A stretch of 64,000 bases of DNA from Tetradesmus obliquus (Eukaryota > Chlorophyta > Chlorophyceae > Sphaeropleales > Scenedesmaceae). The stretch is taken from assembly GCA_030272155.1 (NCBI GenBank), contig CP126201.1, positions 1,718,501-1,782,500 of the forward strand. Reading direction: 5' to 3'. Within the stretch, counting starts at the first letter, position 1. The number at the start of each line of letters is the position of its first letter. A model generated the notes under the pieces. It had not been told where the DNA came from. It saw only the letters and a program-made list of their open reading frames with translations, and made no database searches. Made by a program: the position numbers and the translations under genes. Shown in pieces: positions 35,436 through 57,876 of this stretch.

Positions 35436-37698
35436 CTAGCGGCCTCTGCCAGGCGACGCACCCCGACGGCCGTTTGCACCACTATTGGAACCACTGTTGC
35501 CACTGTTGCTGCTGCTGCCGCGGGTAGGCCTGGAAGCAGTGCCGCGAGATGACTCTCGCTCCCTGTCGTCATTGCCAGAACCACTGCTGCCCCTGTTGTT
35601 GCTGCTGCCGCGGGTAGGCCTGGAAGCAGTGCCGCGAGATGACTCTCGCTCCCTGTCGTCATTACCAGAACCACTGCTGTCCCTGTTGCTGCTGCTGCCG
35701 CGGTTGGACCTGGCAGCAGTGCCGCGTGACGACTCTCGCTTGTCATCATTAGCATCTTGATTGTTGCGCTCTCTCTCATCAGAGTTGCGCTCCCTGTGCT
35801 CCCCTGTCGTCAGTGTTGCCTCTTGCTCGCGTTGGCGGTGCGTTGTCAGATTGGCCTGGTGGCTTTGGTGCTTCAGGCGTTGGCGGTGGGGTGCCGGGCT
35901 GGCCCGGTGGTGTGTTGCCGGACTGGCCCGGTGTGTTGCCGGACTGGCTCGGTGTGTTGCCGGACTGGCCTGGTGCGTTGCCGGACTGGCCTGGTGCGTT
36001 GCCGGACTGGCCTGGTGCGTTGCCGGACTGGCCTGGTGGCTTTGGTGCTTCAGGCGTTGGCGGTGGGTTGCCGGGATGGCCTGGTGGTGGGTTGCCAGGC
36101 GGGCCTGGTGGTGGGTTGCCGGGCGGGCCTGGTGGCGGGCCTGGTGGTGGGTTGCCTGGCTGGCCTAGAGGTGGGTTGCCAGGCTGGCCTGGTGGTGGGT
36201 TGCCGGGCTGGCCTGGTGGCTGTGGTGGTTCAGGCGTTGGCGGTGGGTTGCCTGGCTGGCCTGGCACTGGGTTGCCTGGCTGGCCTGGTGGCGGGCCTGG
36301 TGGTGGGTTGCCTGGCTGGCCTGGAGGTGGGTTGCCAGGCTGGCCTGGTGGTGGGTTGCCGGGCTGGCCTGGTAGCTGTGGTGGTTCAGGCGTTGGCGGT
36401 GGGTTGCCTGGCTGGCCTGGTGGTGGGTTGCCGGGCTGGCATGGTGGCGGGTTGCCTGGCTGGCCTGGTGGCGGGTTGCCTGGCTGGCCTGGTGGCGGGT
36501 TGCCTAGCGGGCCTGGTGATGGGTTGCCTGGCTGGCCTGGTGGCTGGCCTGGTGGTGGGTTGCCTGGCTGGCCTGGTGGTGGGTTGCCTGGCTGGCCTAG
36601 AGGTGGGTTGCCAGGCTGGCCTGGTGGTGGGTTGCCAGGCTGGCCTGGTGGTGGGTTGCCTGGCTGGCCTGGTGGTGGGTTGCCGGGCTGGCCTGGAGGT
36701 GGGTTGCCAGGCTGGCCTGGTGGTGGGTTGCCGGGCTGGCCTAGTGCCGGGTTGCCTGGCTGGCCTGGTGGCGTTGGTGCATCAGGCGGTGGTGCCGGGT
36801 TGCCTGGCTGGCCTGGTTGTAGGTTGCCTGGCTGGCCTGGTGCCGGGTTGCCTGGCTAGCCTGGTGGTGGGTTGCCTGGCTGGCCTGGTGGCGTTGGTGC
36901 ATCAGGCGGTGGTGCCGGGTTGCCTGGCTGGCCTGGTGCCGGATTGCCTGGCTGGCCTGGTGGCGTGGGTGCATCAGGCGGTGGTGCCGGGTTGCCGGGC
37001 TGGCCTGGTGGTGGGTTGCCGGGCTGGCCTGGTGGTGGGTTGCCGGGCTGGCCTAGTGCCGGGTTGCCTGGCTGGCCTGGTGGCGTTGGTGCATCAGGCG
37101 GTGGTGCCGGGTTGCCTGGCTGGCCTGGTTGTAGGTTGCCTGGCTGGCCTGGTGCCGGGTTGCCTGGCTGGCCTGGTGCCGGGTTGCCGGGCTGGCCTGG
37201 TGGCGCTGGTGCATCAGGCGGTGGTGCCAGGTTGCCTGGCTGGCCTGGTTGTAGGTTGCCTGGCTGGCCTGGTGCCGGGTTGCCTGGCTGGCCTGGTGCC
37301 GGATTGCCTGGCTGGCCTGGTGGCGTGGGTGCATCAGGCGGTGGTGCCGGGTTGCCGGGCTGGCCTGGTGCCGGGTTGCCGGGCTGGCCTGGTGGCGCTG
37401 GTGCATCAGGCGGTGGTGCCGGGTTGCCTGGCTGGGACGGCGGTGGGTTGCTGGGCTGGGATGGTGGCTTTGGTGGTTCAGGCGTTGGCGGTGGTTTTGC
37501 CGGTGGCGTTGGTACTGGTGCTGGTGGTGGTTGCCGCCCTTGCATTGCTGCGGCCTTCAGCTGCCGAGCAGCAGCAGCCTCAGGGGGTGCTGCTGTGAGC
37601 AGCAGCAGCAGCTGCAGGGCCAGGGTGGCTGCGCCATGCAGGAGGAGGGCCCGGCTGCTGCTGCCGGCACGCTGACTGCGATGCCTCTCGAGTCCCAT
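35436..37698 (-). pseudogene. Secreted Pro/Gly-rich (HRGP-like) wall protein with one TAG and one frameshift
   Basis: Starting at the ATG at 37698, a basic n-region is followed by a hydrophobic leucine run and an alanine-rich cleavage zone, a good signal peptide. Then come hundreds of residues of PPGQPGNPP-type repeats with spacers such as PPTPEPPKPP and PPPDAPAPPG, as in hydroxyproline-rich glycoproteins or pherophorin-like wall proteins. The tail is charged and Arg/Ser/Gly-rich (GNDDRERESSRGTASRPTRG), ending with TAG at 35438-35436. Two lesions break the frame: CAG to TAG at 36858-36856, and a G4 instead of G3 run (plus-strand CCCC at 35801-35804), after which the charged tail lies in another frame. 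Without them it would be about 753 aa. It may be a young pseudogene, an allele, or carry assembly errors in a repeat. An ATG at 37806 is in frame but gives a poorer signal peptide. Long plus-strand ORFs here are shadows of the repeat. Confidence 0.65.
35870..37440 (-). repeat. Coding minisatellite of the wall-protein gene
   Basis: Units of 24-27 bases with plus-strand core GGCTGGCCTGGTGGTGGGTT are tandemly arranged for about 1.5 kb. A higher-order pattern is visible: blocks ending in a GCATCAGGCGGTGGTGCC spacer recur about six times between 36780 and 37430. Unit length variation keeps the reading frame. Confidence 0.9.
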
Positions 37699-40600
37699 GG
37701 CTGGTTGAAGCCAAGCTGTAGCTTGACTTGGCCAATGGCCAAGCAAAAGCCAGGTGATAGCCTGCAGGATAAGCAACAGCAGCAGCAGCAGCAAGGGCAC
37801 ATGCATGGGTAGGTGTAGTGGGACGTTGAGTTGTGGTTAGGCTGCTGTGCAGGGCGCTGCTGCATATGCAGGCTGATCAGCGACATTGCTGCTTTGATCG
37901 AAGGATAGAAAGAAGGAAGGCACGTTGACAAGAACCAATGAGCGTTGGAAAATGATGTTTGGGCTTGGCAGCACACAGGTGCTGCCACTACTGGAACGAC
38001 AAGCCAGCAGACCACCACTCGTGCAGTGTGCTGCCCCTAACCAGCACTGCAAACATCAGGCAGCTTCAACAGTACCTATAAAGACAGGACGCGGCTGCGC
38101 AACGAGCTCACCTAAAGAAGTTGCTCAAACATCGATCTAGTCGCCGGGATCACTGCAGTGATCAATTGCGCGCGCTGCTGCTGTGATTAATGTGATTCAG
38201 GCTCGACCAGAATAATGAAAAAGACCAACTAGCCCAAGATGTAGGCAGAGCGCCTTTTATAAGGTGTGGATGCGTGGTTTGCGTGCGCCGGCGAAAAATG
38301 CCGGCGGACAGCTGGGAACAAGGACGTCACTGGCTCTTATGAAATCCAGAATGCGTCATGCAGCGCTGACACCAGCCAATCACAAGCAGGCGCATTGTCA
38401 AGGCTCGTGACATGAAAATATGCATTTGCGACTTCTTGATCGTAAAACACCAGCGCATGACCCGATTCAGGGGAAATTTCGAACCGGGTGGCAGTACGTA
38501 CTGCTACGTATACGTACGGACTGCTGGGATCCCAGTCCCGACTGCGAGCGAGCAACAGCCATAGTGGATGCGATCACCAGAAAATGATTCATAGCTTCAA
38601 AATCAGGTTGCTACTATCACACAGCATACCTGGGCGCTGCAGGCTTGCCACAATCATGAAATTTCCTGTAAGGCAGGATTGCACTGCTGACATGAATTGA
38701 TGCATGCAGATATCTGCTGTGATGCTGCGCATGCCATCATGGCATGCTGAATTCACCTGATCTTCTACTGTAAAACGTGGCGCCTATTTTGCACTTCAAC
38801 GAATGTCTTTGAGCACTAATGCAACTGCAATACCGGTACCGGTGTGGTACCACAACCCAAATTCAACTTCACGCAAACACAAACAACTTGTGTTGTGCCG
38901 TATAAGCTGCTGGCTCTTCTTCGATTCGCTTGCAGCTCCGGACCTGCCAACGCACCAGCTAAGACATCCCACTGTTGACAGCATTGAGTGAATGAGTTAG
39001 TGAGTGAGTGAGTGACTACCAAGGCAGCTCTGCAGCTCCTGGGCAAGTAAGGCTGAGAGGGTGTGTGCAGCCAAAGAGTGAGTGTGGCTTTACTGTCCGT
39101 GTGCGCCCTAGGACACAGATAGCGGAGCGGGTTGACACCACACACCTCGACGCAGTTGGGTGGGTGCGCTGTCTGGACTGCAGGCGCTTTAATGAGTTTA
39201 GTTGGTGAACATCCTCTTCTCCTCCACTCGGCCTTGGAATGCACTCTTCAATTGCCTTTGCTTTGCACCTGATGTAACAAGCACTCTTACTGCATTCCAT
39301 TGCTGTACAATTGCAGCTCGGCAACCCTCAAAGCACCATGCTAACTTACAAGTCCTACGCATCATAATTCTGTTTCAAAGCAGACAAGCCCACTCAGCCC
39401 TATGCTCTTTCACGCGTAGAGAAGGACAATGGCAGGCCTGACGTGGACGAGTTGAGTTGGTTAAGTGTAGTGTTTTGAAACGTGACATAACATAACGAAG
39501 TCCACCATTTGGAAAGCAGCAGGCACCCAGCACAGTCATGCGTTGCCAACAGACAGGAGCCATTCATTTCTTGCTAGTGGTATGAAACACCCAACCATTG
39601 CAGGAATGTGTCAGAGTTGCCACCACACAGAACACCGTGCAGCTGCAGCTGCAGCAACCTTGGTGGCTCACAACGGCAAGGGGATGCAGCCGCATACCTG
39701 CAGGGGCCTCAGCTGCAGCCGCATACCTGCAGTGCCTCAGCTGCAGCACACGCGCATTGCCATGCAAGCTTGCTTGCTTGCCTATGCTGAAAGCAGCTGC
39801 AGGTCACCTTGCACAAGGCCCTGCAGCAGCTGGGGTGGCTGTAACCATGGCTTTAAAATACAGCCACGCGCCTGTGTGCCCTCAACTGCAGCACATGCAG
39901 ATGTAGCAGTGCATGCGTGTACACGCGTGTTCACATGTGCTGGCAGCAGCTGCAAGTGACCTTGCGCTAAGGCCCTGCTGCGGCAGCAACCTGCCAGGCT
40001 CTGGCGGCAGGCACTGCACGGCATCCAGCCAGAACTGGAAAAAGGAGCCAGAGCTGTGCACTTCTTGTGACACATCACGCATGCTATGCCTGTTATTCCA
40101 GTGTATGTTGTTGCAGAATTATGTGCATATGCTCCCATCTTGGTCCCCACGCATACAGATCTGACCGCCGTTCTTCTTGCACAGGAGATGGTCAGAACGG
40201 CAGCCAAACACACGGCAGCAGCTGCAGCAACACAAGCACCAAACGCTCGTGCCTGTGCGTGCAGCTGCTTAACTTCGCTAATCATAGTGTGAGTGAACTG
40301 ACAAGGAGCTGCTGCTGCCTCTTACAAAGCCTCACAGAAGCGCCTGTGACCCACATTTGCAACTGCCGTCCAACTGCATGGCGGACGGCCGCAGCTGCTG
40401 CCGCTGGCAATCATTGCGGTGGTACTGCAAAAACCTAGGACGGGCGCTCAGACGCTTCATTACTGAAACCCCAAAAGGCAACAGATCACCGCCTGCAGCA
40501 ACATCGGTTGGGCATCTCTGCTTGCAGCACCAAGGTTGTGCATAACTTCTTTTTTCCCGTGCCAGTGTGCAGGCTGAGAAAGTTGCTAAATGTGGCTGCA

Positions 40601-40977
40601 GCTCATGCTTGCTGAATGGCTGATGCACTACCCAACCCCAGCCCACTATGCAGTGCATGACACAAACATCCTCCTGCTATTGCACTCACATGCATACATG
40701 TCTGGCCCTGCTACCTGATGCTGTGGTACTGCGGAACCTGCGTCACAGCAACTGATGCCCACAGCAAACGTCCTCATCACCCCGTGACACCGAAAACAGT
40801 TGCTAGTAAAACCATGAAGGATATCTTCTCACGCTGCAATCCCTGCGGCTGACTGCTTGCTTTGCAACTACTAGGACAAAAGCGTGCATAACCCGTGTGC
40901 CAGTGCAATGCAAAAAAACATCATCTCAGCAAACCATGATAGGATGACAGGTGAACATAGCCAGCACAGTAGACACA
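37699..40977. other. Intergenic region without a supported gene
   Basis: Includes the promoter side of the wall-protein gene and the 3' side of PC-esterase A. There is a (GAGT)n microsatellite at about 38988-39016, and a duplicated block (about 39780-39830 with 39940-39985) flanked by CCTGCAG motifs. Scattered ORFs of 60-170 codons have no recognisable domain or good exon context, so none is called. Confidence 0.5.
38253..38264 (-). promoter_or_regulatory. Candidate TATA box upstream of the wall-protein gene
   Basis: The minus strand reads CCTTATAAAAGG, the clearest TATA-like element in this intergenic stretch. It lies about 560 bases upstream of the presumed start codon, so it would need a long or spliced 5' UTR. 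Confidence 0.3.
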
Positions 40978-46801
<5,824 letters not shown>

Positions 46802-48112
46802 CGTAACACCAGTTGCATAGAATAGATTTTGGAATAAATAATACGTTGGACTGATAAGGGCCTTTATCTGCGCAGAAGGCTGATCATAGGCGAGCGAATG
46901 ACAGCGGTACGTCAGTTCGCGCGCTCTGCAGACAACACTTGAAAGCACCCCTTTTCCAACGGAAATATGTTACTTTAATAGAAGCTGCTATATCTCAAGT
47001 CTTGCGCTCCTAGCTTTCAACGTGCATGCCACAGCCACGCACACCGGCATCTCTCGCAAACCATCTCTGCTTGTGCCCCACCATCATGGTGGTTGAACAT
47101 GGCATGTTCAAAGCACTCGCACGGTTGTCGATGTCAAGAACATCAAGACGAGTTGAGCAGCGTTTTTCAGTTTACGCGATAAAGCGACGCCAGGAACATG
47201 CATCCAGCTTTGCTTCATTCAGGGCAGTGCAGCGGCCGCTGCACCCGCGGGGTGTCCTGCAGGCTTACATGCCCAGCCAACAGGTCACGCCTGCAGCTGT
47301 GTCAAGAATTGCAGGTAACACACATTGCAGTATCACAATGCAGCATATTGCGTCACTCACATGTCTAGAAGTGGTCCCCCCAAAGGCCACCATGGTTATC
47401 GAACCGCAGCTGTGCATGCTGCTCCTGCTCCTGCCACTTGTTCAAGTATTACCTGTATGTCTGTGCATGCTGCTATTACAACTTTGCAGTATCCGAAAAC
47501 CATCAGGTCCAGATGCAACTCAGTATTGACATCGTATGAGCCGGTGTTGCACGATCAAGATTGCTAGCAGCGCAGCAGCGGCGGCTGACACAGCAGCAAC
47601 TTGCCATGGCAGCGACAGCCAACGACCAGCACCCAGCAGACAACATGCACTTATTCACACTGCAGAAGTCAACTACAAATACTGAAAGAGCTAAGCTGAC
47701 GCTAAGTATACGCACACTGTCCTGCTGAGAATATGTGACGTAACCTGTGAGAGTCACTGCGCGAAGCACTGCCGGCATTGCTGTGTGCAGCAACGCTGCT
47801 GCGTAGGCATTCCGCAAATGATCAGCATGCAGCTGCATGTTTCAGCAGCTGCAGCGACCACACCAGACGCATATATGTATGAAGAGTTGCAAGAAAGACA
47901 CGTTGCAATAGCTGGGTGCAGCATATTGCGCACTCACCAAATGCATCTGCGCAACAACTCGCAACAAGTGACCATCCAGCAGCCACACATGCTGATTTGT
48001 CACTAACAGCTTCATTGCCCAAATTATTGCAGTGAATAGGCCTGCATGTAGGCCTGCTGTAACCTGCCGCTCTGAGAAAAGCTATATAATGCAGTGTAGT
48101 TTAGAGGTCCGC
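46802..48112. other. Intergenic region between the PC-esterase paralogues
   Basis: No gene recognised. It must contain the promoter of paralogue A (46802 onward, with an AT-rich stretch at 46818-46850) and the 3' UTR of paralogue B. Small ORFs here show no family resemblance and no CAG tracts occur. Confidence 0.5.
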
Positions 48113-53326
<5,214 letters not shown>

Positions 53327-54134
53327 GGGGCGTGCAGGTCCGGGTGCCAAGACGCATGGAGGTCAATGCAAAAGAATGTGGTGTTATGCTAAAGTGTAAA
53401 GCTAGCGATCCGCTGGCGTAGTTCAACGGGTGACTCCAGGAGTGACCAGCGCACGCACGCACATGCACGCAGCAGAAGACGCAGCAATCATCGATGTCCT
53501 GTCGTAGCAATGACTGAGACTTTGCATGCAATCCGTACCACCTTTTAACCCTGCACAGCTTTGCGGGAACCTATACTTGTTAGTGTCACTGCAGTCAAGT
53601 GAGTGACACCCAGTGACCACTAGCCACTGCACTAGCTGCTGCTGCTGCTGCTGCTGCTGCTGCTAGCAGCTGACCACCTTCCGCTGCAAATGCACTGCGG
53701 CATGTACCAGCCGGAATTAGCCGAGAGGCTTTGGTACGCGCTGAATTCAAAGTTATAACAGCTGCGCCTGGGGCACCTTCAACCATGTTGGAAACTTTGG
53801 ACAGTGACTGTCACAACACGGTGTTCAGTAGGCATGCACGCATGTCACCACTGGGTGACACCCGACACCAACAATCCTATTATCGAATCATATTGTGGAG
53901 AGCAAGCCCAAAACAGTAACTTAACGGGTGCTGTTTCAGCCGCTACAGAATCCCATACGCTGTGCACAAATTGTTGCAACAGCATCCCACTAGCACTGTG
54001 ATAGGACGAAACCCACTAGCACTGTGCTGTCATGGACACTTCTGGCCCCTGCAATCATCGATTGCCACCTGCTGCACAAGCACTACACACAAGGCCCAAC
54101 AATGCTTATCAAAGTGCATAACGATCAGCCAGCA
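53327..54134. other. Intergenic region upstream of PC-esterase B
   Basis: Contains the promoter side of PC-esterase B and the 3' UTR of the coiled-coil gene. A short CTG run lies at 53636-53663. No gene recognised. Confidence 0.5.
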
Positions 54135-54293
54135 TCACCGGCCGCCGCCCTGCTGTGCCGCAGCTGCAGCAGCCGCCTGCTTGGCATTGTGGCGTGCCAT
54201 CATCTTGGCTGCGCGCATCTTGATCCACTCCCTGTCCACCACGCCGTCTGCGCCCTGCCCGCCCTCACTCTCAGCCCCATCGTCATCGTCACT

Positions 54294-54335
<42 letters not shown>

Positions 54336-57300
54336 GTGAAGCATGTCAGGCGCAGCCATGTGATACGCTGCAAACCTGTCTCGTTGACCTGGATAGGCGT
54401 TAAGCATGCAGTGAGGCAGCATGCAACGTTATGACGCTGCCACTGCAGCCACACTGGTAACATCTGCTGCAGCCGCCTGCTCTACATACGCCCAGACACC
54501 GAAAGCATCAGCCACTGCACTAATTCCCGCACCTGTCTGACTCAGCAGGCACGTCATTGGGTGGCGTGTAGCCCATGATGCGGCTCAGGTCTGGCGCTGC
54601 TGCCGCCTCCTTCTTTTTGCCCTTCTTGCGCTTCATGTTGGCCAGCATGGTCATGTCCACAGCGTTGTCGCCAACAGAGTCCATCCAGGGCGCACCAGTC
54701 CATGTGCGCCTGCAGGGGCAAGGATGACGCCAGCGATTGGTTGTTGCGGCGTGTCAGCGATATACATGAAAAACAACATGCTGCAACATCTGTTGCGACA
54801 GGCACCAACGCACAAGCACAACACGTATCTTCATGATGCAGTATGTATCAACAACAGCGTGGGTAGCACACGGAGTCTTCTGGTGCTGCTTTGCTTCAAG
54901 GTGCGCAGCCGCGCATTCACTGTGCAAATTCTTCTTTACGCATACAGCAGATGTAGGTGACAGTAGGCCAGCCCCTCACCTTGGCAAGCCTTTCAGCAGC
55001 GCCTTCTCACTCTCTGGCATGGTGCTGTTCAGTGTGCCACCCACAGCCAGGGCAGCAGCAGGCACGCCAAGCACTGCGGGAGCAGTGAGCGCGGCCGCAG
55101 GCACTGCAGCAGCTGCTGTGTCGCTGCTGCTGCTCTGCCGTGCGCCGGCTGGGGCTGCAAGTGCATCTGCTGCTGCTGGGGGCTCAGCTGACACGCTGCT
55201 GGGCTGCTCAACAGTGCTCTGCTTGCTGCTGCTGTCATCTGCTGCAGCTGCCTGCTCCACTGCCTGCTCAGCCGCGCCACCCTCAACACCCTCAGCAACA
55301 GAGCTGCCCTCACCACCTGCCGCCTGTTGCTCTTCCCCTTCAGCTGCTGCCTCGTCACCCTCAGCGGCGTTGCTGCTGCGCCCCTCCACACTACCCTCCT
55401 GCTCAGCAGCCTCTGCTGTTGCATCATCACCACCCTCCCCTGCTGCATCCCCGGCTGCTGCTGCATCCGCCTCCTCTCCTTCTGCATTCGCTGCATCTGC
55501 ACCTTCTGCCGCTGCTTCGGCATCAGCTGCTGCTGCAGCAGCACCCTCCACAGCGCTGCCTTGCTCCGCCGCCTGCTGCTCCGCCTGCGCAGCCGCACCT
55601 GCGGCTGCCATGGCTGCTGCCTCCTCTGCTGCTGCTGCCTGCACGGCTGCCGCCGCTGCGGCGTGCTCCGGCACATGCGGCGTAGGCTGCAGAGAGCTCA
55701 GCGCGCTGCCGCTGAGCAAGCTGCCTTCAGCAGAAGCTGCTGCTGCCGCCTTGATACTGGCCAGGTCCAGGCCCTCTCCTGCCATCAGCAGCTTCTCCAG
55801 CCGCTCAGTAACATCAGCCAGCAGCTGCGGCAGCCCCTCAAAGAACGCATCGTCCTCGATTGTGTTCTTGCCGCGCGAGGGCAGCATCGGCCTGCTGGTG
55901 GCTGCTGCGCTGGCAGCGCCAGACACAGGGCCTGACAAGCCAGCCAGGGCCAGGCCAGACACAGGGCCTGACAGGCTGGCATTACTGTCCTCTGGCACGT
56001 GCGCCAGCATGACGGCAGCTGCAGGCACATCACTGCCGGCTGAGCGGGCGTCACGCACACGCGAAGAACCCAGCCTGCAAGTTGGCCACACACACAAAAA
56101 AACATGTTGGCAGCAGTAGGGTGCTGTGGAAGCCAGGGAGCTAAGCTGCCTAAATAAGACCAGTGATATAACAGCGGATCGCTTTATGCCAAGGTTGCAG
56201 CACTGGCTGGCCACGCACCAAGTCGCCGGGTGCACATTCCGCTACCTACCTGTTTGCTTTGGACGCCAGCGCGCTGTCCACTGCCTCACGTGTGGTGCGT
56301 GCCTGCCTGCTGCTGCCAGCTGCTCCTCCATTGCTGCGCCTGGCCTCAATGTGGCTGCCGGTGCTGCTGCTGGCGCCAGCCGACTGCAGCCGCTGACCCG
56401 GCATTGCAGCGCCCAGCTGAGCAGATGCTGTGGGCGATTGGTGCCCGATGTGAGGTGACGGCATGACAGCTGCACCGGCTGGTGGCACCTCCTCTGCTGC
56501 CAGCTTGAGGCGGTACAGTAGGGAGCGCAGGCCTTGCTCTGCTGCCACGCAGATGCTGCGCAGCTTGCTGAACTGGACCTGAGGATGCACAACATAACGC
56601 AGCAGGGGTGTGTGACTGGTAGCACATGTAGACTATGACGGCTGTCTCAAACTGCATGATGGCTTGCACTGCTGCGTGAGCAGGGGGCCAGCTAGCTGCA
56701 GTATGCTGAGCATGTCAATACTCCTTGGCACAGAAAGGAGCAGGCCTCTGAACTGGGGACCAAACCTAGCTCAAAGCCACCTTGCCTGTTGCCTGCCATT
56801 CATCTGTTGCACCTCTCACCTGTGCAGCATCCATGCGCTTCTCTGCTGCCTCAATCTTAGCATTGACAGCATCCATGTCCTCCTCCGCGCTGTGCGGTCC
56901 AGCAGCAGCTGCCGCCGCCGCCTCGGCTGCCGCTGCTGCTGCAGCCGCCGCCACTGCTGCTGCTGCCTTGCTGGACTCAAACATGGCGCTGCGGCTGGCC
57001 AGCAGCTGCCCAATCTCTGACTTGCAGGCTGCCTCGCGCTGCTCTGCCAGGGCCACCAGGTCCCGCATGTGCTGCTCCTTGGATTTGAGGCCTGCAGGCA
57101 ATCACAGGACAAGGCCGCGCACAGTACTTGGTCAGTGGTGACATGCAACCAGGTCAACGGCCTCCTTTAAAACAGCCAGCGTGTACATGCAGATGGTGCA
57201 GGTGACAGCAGGACTGTGAACGTGACCTGTGCACACATGAGGCACACTGCACAGCAAATTAGCATCGGCTGCTTGTGCATGCTGCGTGCATGGTAGCACT

Positions 57301-57845
57301 GCCAGTGCTGACATGCTGTTCATTGTGGGGTTTATCCGTACCCTGCCAGTAGTCGACCACTTCATTCGGGGTCTCAGCCCCAGAGATGGCCCGCAGCCTG
57401 TTCCAGCTGGCCTCCATTGCCTCAATCTTGGGTGCCAGAGCAGCAACCTGCATAACACAAATGTACCAGGATTCAGTTGTGCAGTGCTAAGCTCAGAGTA
57501 TGAATAGTGAAGAATTTGTTACTGCAACAATGGCACAGGCATGCTGCAGGCATTCCAGCATGCACAACATCTGCACTGTGCCAGGGCAGTGCACTCCACA
57601 CCACGTCGTGTTGTCACATCGTGCAAAACACTGCACTGCTGTACTAAATCAAACACCAGCCAGTCATGATCACCTGCAGATTGTATGCCTCCTGCTCCAT
57701 CTTGAGCTTGGCCTGCGCTGCACGCTCCGCCTTTTCCTTCTCCAGCTGCTTCTCCCGCCGCTTCACCTCCTTCTCCCGCTCCTTCTGCTGGCGCTTCTTC
57801 AGCTCACGCACCTGCACGCTCAGCGGCAGAAGCAACAGGGGCAGG

Positions 57846-57876
<31 letters not shown>

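Noticed and set aside
35757..37598. 613-codon plus-strand ORF (GCLAGLVVG-type repeats) and a 348-codon one rich in GGLPGWPGG
   Set aside because: Both are antisense or frame shadows of the Pro/Gly/Gln/Asn coding minisatellite. Only the minus frame has a signal peptide and a sensible composition.
39782..40285. 167-codon minus-strand ORF in the spacer before PC-esterase A
   Set aside because: No recognisable domain or splice context and interrupted by duplicated CCTGCAG-rich blocks; not enough for a gene call.
54833..56119. 428-codon plus-strand Ser/Ala/Pro-rich ORF
   Set aside because: Antisense of exon 10 of the coiled-coil gene, whose splice phases close exactly on the minus strand.
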